Positions 7,812 to 15,895 of a stretch of DNA of 64,000 bases are shown here, piece by piece. This DNA is from Halosolutus amylolyticus (lineage in GTDB: Archaea; Halobacteriota; Halobacteria; Halobacteriales; Natrialbaceae): NCBI RefSeq assembly GCF_023566055.1, contig NZ_JALIQP010000008.1, forward strand, positions 124,001 through 188,000. Reading direction: 5' to 3'. A program made the translations under genes and the position numbers. A model generated the notes under the pieces. It did not search any database. It worked only from the letters and a program-made list of their open reading frames with translations, and was not told the origin of the DNA. How positions within the stretch are numbered: position 1 is the stretch's first letter; the number at the start of each line of letters is the position of its first letter.

Positions 7812-10259
7812 TCACCGGATCACGGTCCGTCGCGAGTTGGAGACCACGATGATACTGCTGGCGGCCATCGCCAGCGCAGCGAAGAAGGGATTGATGAGGC
7901 CACCGACGGCGAGTGGGATCGCGACTGCGTTGTAGAGAAACGCCCAGCAGATGTTCTCGCGAATCCGCCGCCGCGTCCCCGTCGCGAGGGCGAAGACGTC
8001 GTCAACCGCCGTGAGATCGCTGTCGGTAACCACGACGTCGGCAGCGTCGGCGGCGCGAGCGGTCCCGTCACCCATCGCGATCCCCAGGTCCGCCGCCGCC
8101 AGCGCCGGCGCGTCGTTCGTGCCGTCGCCGACCATCACCGTCGTTCCGGTCGCGGCGAGGCGGCGGACCGTCTCCACCTTGCCGTCCGGTGGGACGCCCG
8201 CGAACACGCGATCGACGGCCTGATGATCGCGAAACCGTTCCGCGCTCGCCCCGTCGTCCCCGGTGAGCACGGCGACCTCACAGTCTTCGAACGCGTCGAC
8301 CGCGGACTCCCACTCGGCTCGTTCTCGATCCGCTATCGTGACGACGCCGCGGGCCTGGCCGTCCCACCCGACGACGACCGGTAACTCGCCCCGGCGATCG
8401 ACCTCGGCGATGCGAGCGGCGAGTTCCTCGGGGATCGCCCCCACTTCTCGCTCCACGAGGCCCGGCGTCCCGACCACGATCCGGCGCGACCCGACGATCG
8501 CCGAAACACCCTCGCCGGGATGCCGGCTGAACTCTCGCGCGTCGGGCAGTTCACGTACAGCAGCGGTGTCATCCGGAGAGCCGGACGCTCCGTCCGAAAC
8601 GCCGCCGTCAGGTGTCAGCTCCGATTCGCCTTCCGAACCCGGGATAGTCGCGTCCACTATCGCATCCGCGACGGGGTGACTGGCGAACCGCTCGACTGCC
8701 GCCGCAAGCCGCAAGCACTCGCTCGACCCAGTGACGTCGGTCACGCGCATCTCGCCGGCCGTCAGCGTCCCGGTTTTGTCGAAGACGACGACGTCGGCGG
8801 CAGGTGCGGTCTCGAAGACCGACTCGTTCGTGACGACGACGCCCCGCTCGAGTGCGTCACGTAAACCGGCGGAAATCGCGAGCGGCGTCGCCAGTCCCAT
8901 TGCACACGGACACGAGACGACCAGGATCGTCAGGCCGGCGAGCAAGGCGGCAGCGACGGTGCCGCCGGTCAGGAGTTGCCAGAGCGCGACGGTCGTCCCG
9001 AGGACGAGTACCAGCGGGACGAAAATCGTGGCGAGCGCGTCCGCCAGTCGCTGGGCGGCCGGCGACTGGCTCTGGATCTCCCACAGTGCCGACGCGATAC
9101 GGTCGACGGTGCTCTCCGCCTCGGGGCCGACCTCGACGACGAGGGCGTCGTCGGCGACGACCGATCCGCCGACCACCTCGTCACCGGGTGCTTTGGTCAC
9201 CGGCAGCGACTCGCCGGTCAAGACGGACTCGTCGACGTCCGCTACCCCCTCGACGACGGTGCCGTCCACGGGAACGCGTCCTCCGGGCGCGACGACGAGT
9301 CGATCACCCGGCTCAACCGAATCGACGGGGACGGTCTCTCTGCCGTCGGCGGTGAGTCGCGTGGCGTCGCTAACGCGGGCGGTCGTGAGCGTCGAGATGG
9401 CGTCCGTCGCGCGTCGTCGAATCCGATCCTCGTAGTATCGGCCGACCGTGACGACCATGATCACCGCGACGCTGACGTCGTAGTACAGGTGCGTGCTGCC
9501 GGTCGCGAGTGCGACCGTACTGTACGCGTACGCCGACAGCGCCGCGACCGACACGAGCAGGTCCATGTTCGGCTGTCGCGTCTCGATGCTTACCCAGGCA
9601 CCCCTGAGTACGGGAAAGCCGGTATAGAAGAGTACGGCCGACGTGAACAGGCCGATGAACACCATCGGGAGGTAGAGTGTGAGGGGGGTCGTCGTGTCGA
9701 CCGCAATCAGGCCCGTGTCCATACCGAGGTAGCTGGGATAGAGGAAGAAGAAGTACCACGGCATCACGAGCATCGTGAAGAATCCGCCGACGATCAGTCG
9801 CTGGACGGTGTCGCGCTGGCGCTCCCTGGCAGTATCGTCGACCCCAGGCCCGCCGGCGTCGTCACGAAACCGGACCGTGTAGCCGTGCCCCGACAGGAGC
9901 TCCGGGAGGGCGGTCTCGGATACCCGCTCCGGGTCGGAGACGACCCGAGCCATCCCCATCGCGTAGTTGGCGTCCACCGCGTAAATCCCGTCGACGTCGT
10001 CGGCGTGCAGCCCGAGAAACGCCTCGCAAGTCGTACAGTGCATGCCGTCCACGGCGAGATACGTCTCGACCGCGCCGTCCGGGCGTTCACGCTGTCGCGT
10101 GTCCTCGTCGAGCGACCCGGTAGCGGCTCCGGCCGATCGGTCGATCTCGTCGAGTCTCGCGGCGACCTCGCGACAGCCCCGACAGCAGAAGGCCCCGTCG
10201 TCGTCGCCCCGCACGGGCGGGTCGGGCGTGGGGAGGTCACAGAGGTCGCAGGAACTCAT
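7812..10259 (-). CDS. Copper-translocating P1B-type ATPase
   Basis: An 815-aa heavy-metal ATPase. Domain order: an N-terminal Cys-rich metal-binding segment (CDLCDL... FCCRGC, residues about 4-30), an HMA domain (GMHCTTCEAFL), membrane helices, actuator (VLTGESLPVTK), the ion-channel motif Cys450-Pro-Cys452 (CPCAMGLATPLAI), the phosphorylation motif DKTGTLT and the hinge GDGTNDAPALAAADLG. The N-terminal Cys-rich plus HMA layout resembles CcoI/FixI/CtpA-type ATPases, which deliver copper to cuproenzymes rather than only detoxify. It lies tail to tail with the operon whose product needs CuA and CuB, so supplying copper to that enzyme is a reasonable inference. Length and motifs are complete. 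Confidence 0.9.
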   Translation of the reverse strand: MSSCDLCDLPTPDPPVRGDDDGAFCCRGCREVAARLDEIDRSAGAATGSLDEDTRQRERPDGAVETYLAVDGMHCTTCEAFLGLHADDVDGIYAVDANYAMGMARVVSDPERVSETALPELLSGHGYTVRFRDDAGGPGVDDTARERQRDTVQRLIVGGFFTMLVMPWYFFFLYPSYLGMDTGLIAVDTTTPLTLYLPMVFIGLFTSAVLFYTGFPVLRGAWVSIETRQPNMDLLVSVAALSAYAYSTVALATGSTHLYYDVSVAVIMVVTVGRYYEDRIRRRATDAISTLTTARVSDATRLTADGRETVPVDSVEPGDRLVVAPGGRVPVDGTVVEGVADVDESVLTGESLPVTKAPGDEVVGGSVVADDALVVEVGPEAESTVDRIASALWEIQSQSPAAQRLADALATIFVPLVLVLGTTVALWQLLTGGTVAAALLAGLTILVVSCPCAMGLATPLAISAGLRDALERGVVVTNESVFETAPAADVVVFDKTGTLTAGEMRVTDVTGSSECLRLAAAVERFASHPVADAIVDATIPGSEGESELTPDGGVSDGASGSPDDTAAVRELPDAREFSRHPGEGVSAIVGSRRIVVGTPGLVEREVGAIPEELAARIAEVDRRGELPVVVGWDGQARGVVTIADRERAEWESAVDAFEDCEVAVLTGDDGASAERFRDHQAVDRVFAGVPPDGKVETVRRLAATGTTVMVGDGTNDAPALAAADLGIAMGDGTARAADAADVVVTDSDLTAVDDVFALATGTRRRIRENICWAFLYNAVAIPLAVGGLINPFFAALAMAASSIIVVSNSRRTVIR

Positions 10260-10401
10260 CAGGGTGGCCGTTCATCGTCGACAGTCGAAAGCCTTGCGCC
10301 GCAGTACCACAGCCTGAGGCGATCGTCGACGGCTACGGCTTCGACGTCACGTACCAGTTGGGATCCGAATCGGTTTAGGATGTGTGCCGGTATCCGTCAC
10401 T

Positions 10402-10896
10402 ATGGTCGGCGATACAGCCGGAGTCTCCGAGGCTTTCGACCCGCGACGGACACGATTGCTTCGGATAGGTGCCGGTGCGCTCGCGGTCCTCGTCGCCTGG
10501 CTCCACATCTTGCACCCGGAGTACGGGTATGAACAACTCCTCCGCTACGTCGAGTTCGGGACGCTGTACGACCCGCGACCACCGCTGTTCGTCCTGTCTG
10601 GACTGGCGATCTTTGCTGGCATCGTCTGCGGTTTCAAGGGTGTTGCGAAACGGCCAGTCTATCTGATCGGCATCGGACTGATCGGTACGTATCTACTCGG
10701 GTACGTCGCCTGGCACACCGTCCTCGATCACGGCGCGTTCTGGCCACACATCGAACCACACCCCCACGAGAATGTAGGACTCGTCGAGTCGATAATCGCC
10801 CACCTCGAGGCCGATACCATCGCGATGGTCAGCAAGGCGGCAGAACTCGTACTGCTTGTTTTCCTCACAGTGCTCTACATCGTCGACGTCGAGTAA
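10402..10896 (+). CDS. Four-helix membrane protein of unknown function
   Basis: A 165-aa protein with four predicted TM helices: about residues 22-37, 58-77, 86-104 and 140-160. Polar loops contain several histidines (LHILHPEYGY, VAWHTVLDHG, PHIEPHPHENVG), which could bind metal or haem, but no known motif was recognised. The ATG at 10402 is preferred over the GTG at 10384 because a TATA-like GTTTAGG (10371-10378) lies about 27 bp before it. It is divergent from the copper ATPase and shares its 142-bp promoter region, so a link to copper or respiration is possible. Confidence 0.6.
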   Translation: MVGDTAGVSEAFDPRRTRLLRIGAGALAVLVAWLHILHPEYGYEQLLRYVEFGTLYDPRPPLFVLSGLAIFAGIVCGFKGVAKRPVYLIGIGLIGTYLLGYVAWHTVLDHGAFWPHIEPHPHENVGLVESIIAHLEADTIAMVSKAAELVLLVFLTVLYIVDVE

Positions 10897-11002
10897 CTCG
10901 TCGAACGGCAGCAGGGATGACTGGCCGCCAGTACGTCCCCGCACGTAGCATCGGACCGCGGACAACTCTTTATACGATCCTCGGCGTGCTTCCAAGCACG
11001 CA

Positions 11003-11329
11003 ATGATCGAACCCGGCCGCATCGTCACGGGACTGTCACAGGGGCGCGTCGTGGAGACGGAGTTAGGTACCGAACCGACCCGTGAAGAGATTCGAGAAGA
11101 GGTATTGCGGTTCAAGCAACAGGGGCTCTGCGGGCGACGGATCGCCGAACAATACCTCGTCCCGTATTTCATCGCGAGTAGCGACTACGGCGATCGAGAG
11201 GTCGACATCCTCGACGACGTACTCGCGGAGGAATACCGAGACCTGGATCTTTGCGTCGACGAGCGAAGTCCAGAGTGCAGTCGCTTTCGTGGCGGTTGTA
11301 AGGAATACCAGTCGGGCTCGAAGAAGTGA
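11003..11329 (+). CDS. Conserved-looking hypothetical protein, 108 aa
   Basis: A soluble, charged protein with no recognised family. The N-terminal half is an EPxREEIREEVLRFKQQG-type helical segment. The C-terminus carries three Cys (LDLCVDERSPECSRFRGGCKEYQ) that could bind metal. It begins at an ATG 28 bp after the TATA-like TTTATAC (10971-10977), with a small GTGCTT/AAGCAC inverted repeat just before the start, so the gene is probably real and leaderless. Copy 1 of the 84-bp palindromic repeat follows 163 bp after its stop. Confidence 0.5.
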   Translation: MIEPGRIVTGLSQGRVVETELGTEPTREEIREEVLRFKQQGLCGRRIAEQYLVPYFIASSDYGDREVDILDDVLAEEYRDLDLCVDERSPECSRFRGGCKEYQSGSKK

Positions 11330-11778
11330 ACGAGGTTCAACGACGCTCGCCTGCCGGTAGAGGCGGCCGGCGTTGATCCGATGGCCCTCCCGCTCGATAC
11401 GAATCCGTCGATCCCGACGCGCTCGATCGTCTATTCCCCCGTCATAGCGGAACCACAGATGCGAATGCACTCCGTAGCTTCAAAGTCGAAACTATAGTAA
11501 CGACTAGAACTGTTCACACACCCGATCGCACGACGGCTGTGCGATCGGGTGTGCACTGACTTTCAGTGGCTACTATTGGAACGTGTTCCGCCGTGAGGTC
11601 GGCCGTATCTGCGTCTGTGACGGAACCCGACCCGCCGACCCAAACCCGGTCTTCGAATCAACCCGGCCTATAGTACGGTACGTAGTTTCGTTTGACGATC
11701 GGTCTACGGAAGTCTGATCGGCGGAGAATCCACGACCAGACTCCGTTGTGCTCCCGACGAAACGTCGCCGTCTAACGG
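11330..11778. other. Intergenic stretch containing repeat copy 1
   Basis: No gene supported. It contains the 84-bp palindromic repeat at 11493-11576, described separately, and otherwise ordinary GC-rich sequence between convergent genes. Confidence 0.4.
11493..11576 (+). repeat. 84-bp palindromic repeat, copy 1 (MITE-like)
   Basis: Starts TATAGTAAC and ends GGCTACTATT. Internally a 15-bp stem CACACCCGATCGCAC / GTGCGATCGGGTGTG flanks a GACGGCT centre. It has the same length and layout as the copies at 20906-20989 and 44390-44473. Its left terminal arm is diverged while the inner stem is perfect. Confidence 0.8.
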
Positions 11779-11976
11779 TCAGTCGTACTTTCGAAAGCCC
11801 ATATCGCGGGCCATCTCTCGAAACGACTGCCGACACAGCCAGATATCGTACTTGCCGATCAAGCCCTGTTCGCGGCCAGTGTCTCTGCAGACGCGCTGGT
11901 TCCCGGTACGCCCACCCGTTAGGTCGGTTCCGGCGTTTGATTCGCTCGTGGCGTTGGTCGTCCCGCTGTCGGTCAT
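11779..11976 (-). CDS. 30S ribosomal protein S14 paralogue with half the zinc ligands lost
   Basis: A 65-aa protein whose C-terminal 36 residues match archaeal ribosomal protein S14 (uS14): [17 protein letters not shown] then [14 protein letters not shown]. Normal archaeal S14 has a CxxC...CxxC zinc ribbon. Here the second Cys of each pair is replaced (Cys30-Arg-Asp-Thr33 and Cys48-Arg-Gln-Ser51), so zinc binding is probably lost. In bacteria such C-minus paralogues of zinc ribosomal proteins replace the zinc form when zinc is scarce. This gene sits last in an operon headed by a COG0523 GTPase (ATGA overlap with the gene before it), which supports the same role. The normal S14 gene should lie elsewhere in the ribosomal operons. 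Confidence 0.85.
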   Translation of the reverse strand: MTDSGTTNATSESNAGTDLTGGRTGNQRVCRDTGREQGLIGKYDIWLCRQSFREMARDMGFRKYD

Positions 11977-12266
11977 GCCAGCGCCTCCGCTCTCCGTCTC
12001 AACGACGGGTCGATCGCCGTGTCCTCGGCGAGTTCCTCGAGAACCGTCGTGGCGTTACAGTCGGCGAGTTCCTCGAGAACCGTCGTGGCGTTACAGTCGG
12101 CGAGTTCGCTGAGAGCGTGCCGACGGAACTCGCCGCGGAGGCCGCCCATTCGGACGAGAATTGCGAGATTCGTCGTCTCGCATTCCCGGACGAGTGCGTC
12201 GATCGCGTCGTAGCGTTGCGTTCGCGAAACGTTCTTCTTGACTGCCGTTTGAAATGTCGTAGACAT
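11973..12266 (-). CDS. Hypothetical helical protein with a duplicated 12-residue unit
   Basis: A 97-aa, mostly alpha-helical protein with no recognised family. Its centre contains the 12-residue unit [12 protein letters not shown] twice in tandem, encoded by an exact 36-nt direct duplication (12025-12096). Because the duplication is exact and in frame, it is recent and the frame is under coding constraint. Each unit carries one Cys. The gene lies between the DUF7511 gene and the S14 paralogue, overlapping the latter by four bases, so its product probably acts in the same metal-limitation response. Without the duplication the protein would be 85 residues. Confidence 0.6.
   Translation of the reverse strand: MSTTFQTAVKKNVSRTQRYDAIDALVRECETTNLAILVRMGGLRGEFRRHALSELADCNATTVLEELADCNATTVLEELAEDTAIDPSLRRRAEALA
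12025..12096. repeat. 36-nt tandem duplication inside a coding region
   Basis: Two identical 36-nt units, beginning TCGGCGAGTTCC, at 12025-12060 and 12061-12096. A third partial unit starts at 12097. The reading frame of the 97-aa protein is preserved. Confidence 0.9.
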
Positions 12267-12277
12267 CGTTCAGTGGA

Positions 12278-12463
12278 TTATCGTGCGTCCTCGAGTGTGC
12301 AATACGATCCTTCTCGGGCCGAGATCCACGCCGTCACCAGTGAGTCTTCGGGGGCAATCGAGTAGATCGTACACAGATCCGGCTCCGAATCCGTGGATTC
12401 GACGATCGCGAGACACTCCGGCGCTGGATGCTCGACGGCCGGTGGTGATCCCGTTTCGGTCAC
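12278..12463 (-). CDS. DUF7511 domain protein
   Basis: A small haloarchaeal protein whose core, PDLCTIYSIAPEDSLVTAWISAREGSYCTLEDAR, matches the short DUF7511 domain seen across Halobacteria; its function is unknown. The start is uncertain: GTG at 12463 gives 61 residues, while a TTG at 12490 would overlap the GTPase stop by four bases and give 70. It is second in the operon GTPase, DUF7511, 97-aa protein, S14 paralogue. Two Cys are present (one in DLCTIY, one in GSYCTLE), but no metal site is obvious. Confidence 0.65.
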   Translation of the reverse strand: MTETGSPPAVEHPAPECLAIVESTDSEPDLCTIYSIAPEDSLVTAWISAREGSYCTLEDAR

Positions 12464-12486
12464 GTGGTCGTTCGAGCGCTCGTGAG

Positions 12487-13761
12487 TCAATCTGCGATGC
12501 CGATCTCTTCCTGGCCATCGTGTTCGGGATCCTCTGTCACGTCTTCGTCGGTTTCTTCGGGTGGCTCGAACGTCGGGAACCGATCGTCGAACGCGTCCCA
12601 GTCGGCATCCATCTCCTCGTCGGTGAGCAGACAGAGTTCGAGGCGTTCACGGATCGACTCGTGGTCCATCTCGGTCCCGATGACGACCAGTTTCGTTCCG
12701 CGGTCACCCCACTCGTCGTCCCAGGTCTCCTCGAGTTCGGGGTACGCTTCGAACTGGTCCTCGCGTTCCTCGGGCGGGAGGGTCGCGATCCAGTTCCCGG
12801 CGGGTGCGACCCGAATCGACTGTCCAGCGACGTTCACCATGAGCGCCATCTCCTCGCGGCCGGCGAGCCAGAAGTGGCCTTTCGATCGGACGACGGGCTC
12901 CGGGAACGCGTCGAGTAGTTCGGCGAACCGTTCGGGGTGGAAGGGACGTCGCGCCTCGAAGACGAACGAGGTCACGCCGTGTTCTTCTTCGGCCGATTGG
13001 TGCGGTTCCTGGAGTTCCTGCATCCAGCCGGCCGATCGGCTCGCTTCCTCGAAGTCGAACCGGTCAGTATCGATGATCTCGTCGACGTCGACTCGGCCGT
13101 GAGTCGTCCGGACGATCTCCGCCCGGGGCTGCAACATCTCGAGCGTCGCTTCGATCTCGTCGAGCGTCGCATCGTCAACGAGGTCGCACTTGTTCAACAG
13201 GAGGACGTCACAGAACTCCACCTGTTCGACGAGCAGGTCGCCGAGGTGTTTCTTCGTCCCGTCGTCGTCGAGGATCTCGTCCGACTGCATCGCCTCGTCG
13301 AACTGGTGGGCGTCGACGACCGTCACCGTCGTATCGAGGTGACAGTTCTCGAGCGGTTCGATGCCCGTCTCCTCGTAGAACTCGGTGGGATCGAGATCCG
13401 ACTGATCGAACCCGAGCGTCAGCGTCTGTGCAACGGGCAGTGGTTCGGCGACGCCCGTCGACTCGACGACGATGGCGTCGAACTCCTGATCGCGGGTGAG
13501 TCCGCCGATCGCGTCGAGCAGGTCGCCGCGCAGTTCACAGCAGATACAGCCGTTCGAGAGCTCGACCAGCTCTTCGTCCTCGTCGGCGATGTCCGAGGAT
13601 TCGGCGACGAGGTCAGCATCGACGTTCACCTCGCCCATGTCGTTGACGAGCACGGCGAGATCCCGGTCGTCGCTCTCGCGCAACACGTGATTGAGTGTGG
13701 TCGTCTTGCCGGCGCCGAGCGTCCCGGAGAGGACCGTTACGGGGATCGTTTGCTCTCCCAT
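12487..13761 (-). CDS. COG0523 (CobW/ZNG1-type) metallochaperone GTPase 1
   Basis: A 424-aa G3E GTPase. Walker A is GTLGAGKTT, the family metal motif is GCICC (SNGCICCELRGD), the base-recognition motif is NKCD, and the C-terminal CobW_C domain begins near FVFEARRPFHPERF. COG0523 proteins insert or deliver metals, often zinc under starvation, to client proteins. The tail is very acidic. It heads a four-gene leftward operon that ends with the S14 paralogue. A TATA-like CTTATAT lies about 27 bp before the ATG, next to a TTATTATC motif that recurs in this cluster. Metal specificity is inferred from context as zinc; cobalt or nickel cannot be excluded. Confidence 0.88.
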   Translation of the reverse strand: MGEQTIPVTVLSGTLGAGKTTTLNHVLRESDDRDLAVLVNDMGEVNVDADLVAESSDIADEDEELVELSNGCICCELRGDLLDAIGGLTRDQEFDAIVVESTGVAEPLPVAQTLTLGFDQSDLDPTEFYEETGIEPLENCHLDTTVTVVDAHQFDEAMQSDEILDDDGTKKHLGDLLVEQVEFCDVLLLNKCDLVDDATLDEIEATLEMLQPRAEIVRTTHGRVDVDEIIDTDRFDFEEASRSAGWMQELQEPHQSAEEEHGVTSFVFEARRPFHPERFAELLDAFPEPVVRSKGHFWLAGREEMALMVNVAGQSIRVAPAGNWIATLPPEEREDQFEAYPELEETWDDEWGDRGTKLVVIGTEMDHESIRERLELCLLTDEEMDADWDAFDDRFPTFEPPEETDEDVTEDPEHDGQEEIGIAD

Positions 13762-13785
13762 GTGTTAGTAATATCTCTTCCAATA

Positions 13786-13824
13786 GCAATATAAGTTATT
13801 ATCTTGTTCAAAGATCTTATTATC
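13786..13824. promoter_or_regulatory. Divergent promoter with two TTATTATC boxes
   Basis: Between GTPase 1 (leftward) and the FAD protein (rightward). TTATTATC occurs at 13796-13803 and 13817-13824, 21 bp (two helical turns) apart. It overlaps the leftward TATA region. A related inverted pair lies before the NikR-type gene. Candidate binding site for that regulator. Confidence 0.4.
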
Positions 13825-13865
13825 GTTCGGGGAGTGTCTTCGGACACTGACGCGACCGATCCCGT

Positions 13866-15134
13866 ATGACGACACGCAACTCAACCCGGAAATTCGGCTG
13901 TACCATCGTCGGGGGCGGAATCCACGGCACGTACCTCGCCCAACGTCTCCTCGACGACACTCCGATCGACAGGTCCGACGTTTGCATCGTCGATCCCCAC
14001 GACCGATTGTTGGCATCGTTTCGCCAGAAGGCGAGCGCCTGCGGCATGGAGGCACTGCGATCGACGTTCGTTCACCACGTCGGAACCGAACCGTTCGGTC
14101 TCGAGAGTTACGCCGAAGCGAACGATCGGGAGGACGAACTCGTTCCGACGGTCGACTATCCCGACCGGCCCTCTCTCGATCTCTTTCTGGACTACTCGGA
14201 ATACGTAATCGAACGGAAGGATCTCGGCTCGCTGCACTATCGAGCCGTCGTCGACGGGATTTACGAACACCCCGACGCGACGGGGCTTCGGCTCGAGACG
14301 ACCGCGGGACCGATCGATACCGACCACTGCGTCCTGGCGATCGGCCACGGCGGTCGGTACCACTGGCCCGACTGGGCGGCCGATCTCGACGGCGTCGAAC
14401 ACGTCTGGGAGGGATTCGATCCCGACGCATCGGTCGATCGAACTGTCGTCGTCGGCGGCGGGATCACGGCCGCGCAACTCGCGTGTGAGTTGAGCGAGAC
14501 GCAGTCGGTGGCCCTGCTCTCCCGTCACCCGATCGAGTGGGAGGTCTCCGAGGCGGATCCGCCGTGGATCAACTGGTCGCACATCGAACGGACCCTCCAC
14601 GTCCACCCGCCGGGTTCGAGCGACCGGTTCGAGGTGGTTTCGGACGCCCGACACACCGCGACGGTGCCGCCGTATCTGTACGACGAGTTCGAGGACCGAA
14701 CCGACGACGGCGTGCTCGTGCTCACAGAGGGGACCGTCGACTCGGCGTCGGACGACGACGAATCGGTTCGGCTCTCCCTGGACCACGGGTTGCAGTTGCT
14801 CGGCGATCGCGTCGTCCTCGCGACCGGATTCGAACCGGTGTTCGAGCACCCGTTCGTCGATCGAATCGCCGACGAACTCGAACTGGCCCGGGGATATCGG
14901 GGAACGCCCGTTCTCGACGACGACACGCTCGCCTGGCAGCGCGACGACGGACGATCCGTTCCGCTGTACGTCTCCGGGGCGCTTGCCCTCGGGACGGTCG
15001 GTCCGTACGCGCCCAACGTTCCGGGAGCCAGGCGGGCCGGCGATCGGATTGCGCCCGCCATTGCACGGCGTCGTCGCCGCTCCGGAGCTGGCAGTGCGAG
15101 CGAATCGGTGCACGGAACGGAAGTGTCCGATTGA
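13866..15134 (+). CDS. FAD/NAD(P)-binding oxidoreductase
   Basis: A 422-aa flavoprotein-like enzyme. The N-terminal dinucleotide-binding motif is CTIVGGGIHGTYLAQ. A second Rossmann motif, VVVGGGITAAQLACEL, lies near residue 195, and ATGFEP occurs near residue 320. This two-nucleotide-domain layout is shared with flavin monooxygenases of the SidA/IucD/PvdA and COG4529 types, which oxidise amines or amino acids in metallophore synthesis, but no substrate motif was identified. It is divergent from the metallochaperone operon, and both share the promoter with TTATTATC boxes, so a role in metal acquisition is plausible but unproven. The C-terminal tail is Arg-rich then polar. Confidence 0.72.
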   Translation: MTTRNSTRKFGCTIVGGGIHGTYLAQRLLDDTPIDRSDVCIVDPHDRLLASFRQKASACGMEALRSTFVHHVGTEPFGLESYAEANDREDELVPTVDYPDRPSLDLFLDYSEYVIERKDLGSLHYRAVVDGIYEHPDATGLRLETTAGPIDTDHCVLAIGHGGRYHWPDWAADLDGVEHVWEGFDPDASVDRTVVVGGGITAAQLACELSETQSVALLSRHPIEWEVSEADPPWINWSHIERTLHVHPPGSSDRFEVVSDARHTATVPPYLYDEFEDRTDDGVLVLTEGTVDSASDDDESVRLSLDHGLQLLGDRVVLATGFEPVFEHPFVDRIADELELARGYRGTPVLDDDTLAWQRDDGRSVPLYVSGALALGTVGPYAPNVPGARRAGDRIAPAIARRRRRSGAGSASESVHGTEVSD

Positions 15135-15382
15135 TCCGGCAGGGGTGGCAATGAACGGGTTCGGCTCCGTTCGCAGCTGGGCGTCTCACTTCTCGGCGTC
15201 GAGTTTGGATTTGAAATACCCGACAATCGGATTATCCGACCGGCCGGCCCCGATCACGTTCCGAGTGAACGGACCAGGGGTCTGCTGTGTGACGGCGCTC
15301 GAACCCACAGTAGCGAGGACCCCGACGGTTGTCCTGGAGGAGGCGCGAGTAATCGAGGAAGATACGGGACCGACTGAATCGA

Positions 15383-15793
15383 CTACGCCACTTTCGACTG
15401 ATCGGCCGAGAGAATCGAATGCTCGACGGTTCCGACACCGTCGATGGCACGCAGGCAAGCGACGTACGAACCGATGTCGTCGACGGTTCCTTCGACGACG
15501 AACAGATCGAGACAGGAGTTCCCGGCGTGACTGTGAACGTTCGACGTGACGAGGTCCTGGTTGGCGTGGCGAAGTTCCGAGAGTTCCGCTTCTGCTCCGG
15601 AGTCGTGATCGAACGTGGTCGTGATGACGCAGATTACGTGCTGACCCTCGAGCGTCTGCTGGTCGAACTCTCGTAGCAGTCCTCGCACACCTTCTCTGAT
15701 CGCTTCACTCCGTCCGCTGTATCCGTGTTCCTCGATGAACGTATCGAGTTCGGTTATCAGTGAGTCCGGCATCGAGACGCTGATGACCGTCAT
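15383..15793 (-). CDS. NikR-type metal-responsive ribbon-helix-helix regulator
   Basis: A 136-aa protein. The N-terminal ribbon-helix-helix domain (ISVSMPDSLITELDTFIEEHG..GRSEAIREGVR) binds DNA as a dimer; the C-terminal ACT-like domain binds metal. The NikR ligands are all present at nearly the numbering of the E. coli protein: His76, His87, His89 (VHSHAGNSC) and Cys94. Classical NikR represses nickel uptake. Here the neighbours are COG0523 GTPases and a zinc-free S14, so it may sense zinc or another metal. It is divergent from GTPase 2, and the 102-bp gap between them holds an inverted repeat that could be its operator. Start ATG 15793. Confidence 0.85.
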   Translation of the reverse strand: MTVISVSMPDSLITELDTFIEEHGYSGRSEAIREGVRGLLREFDQQTLEGQHVICVITTTFDHDSGAEAELSELRHANQDLVTSNVHSHAGNSCLDLFVVEGTVDDIGSYVACLRAIDGVGTVEHSILSADQSKVA

Positions 15794-15824
15794 GTGTCAC
15801 GGATGGGGTTCCAACGAAAAAGGA

Positions 15825-15858
15825 GTTATTATGATATTGGGGCTGGTGCCGTAATAAC
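15825..15858. promoter_or_regulatory. Inverted repeat GTTATTA-N20-TAATAAC, candidate operator
   Basis: Half sites at 15825-15831 and 15852-15858 in the divergent gap between the NikR-type gene and GTPase 2. Symmetric 7-bp arms with a long spacer resemble the NikR operator architecture (two half sites about two turns apart), although the bases differ from the bacterial GTATGA consensus. Confidence 0.45.
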
Positions 15859-15895
15859 TAACAATTTAGTGTGTTGGGTTCATAAGTACGTCTCG

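Noticed and set aside
15383-15793. Calling the regulator simply a nickel-uptake repressor (nikR)
   Set aside because: The ligands fit NikR, but no nickel transporter is nearby and the neighbours point to zinc; metal left open.
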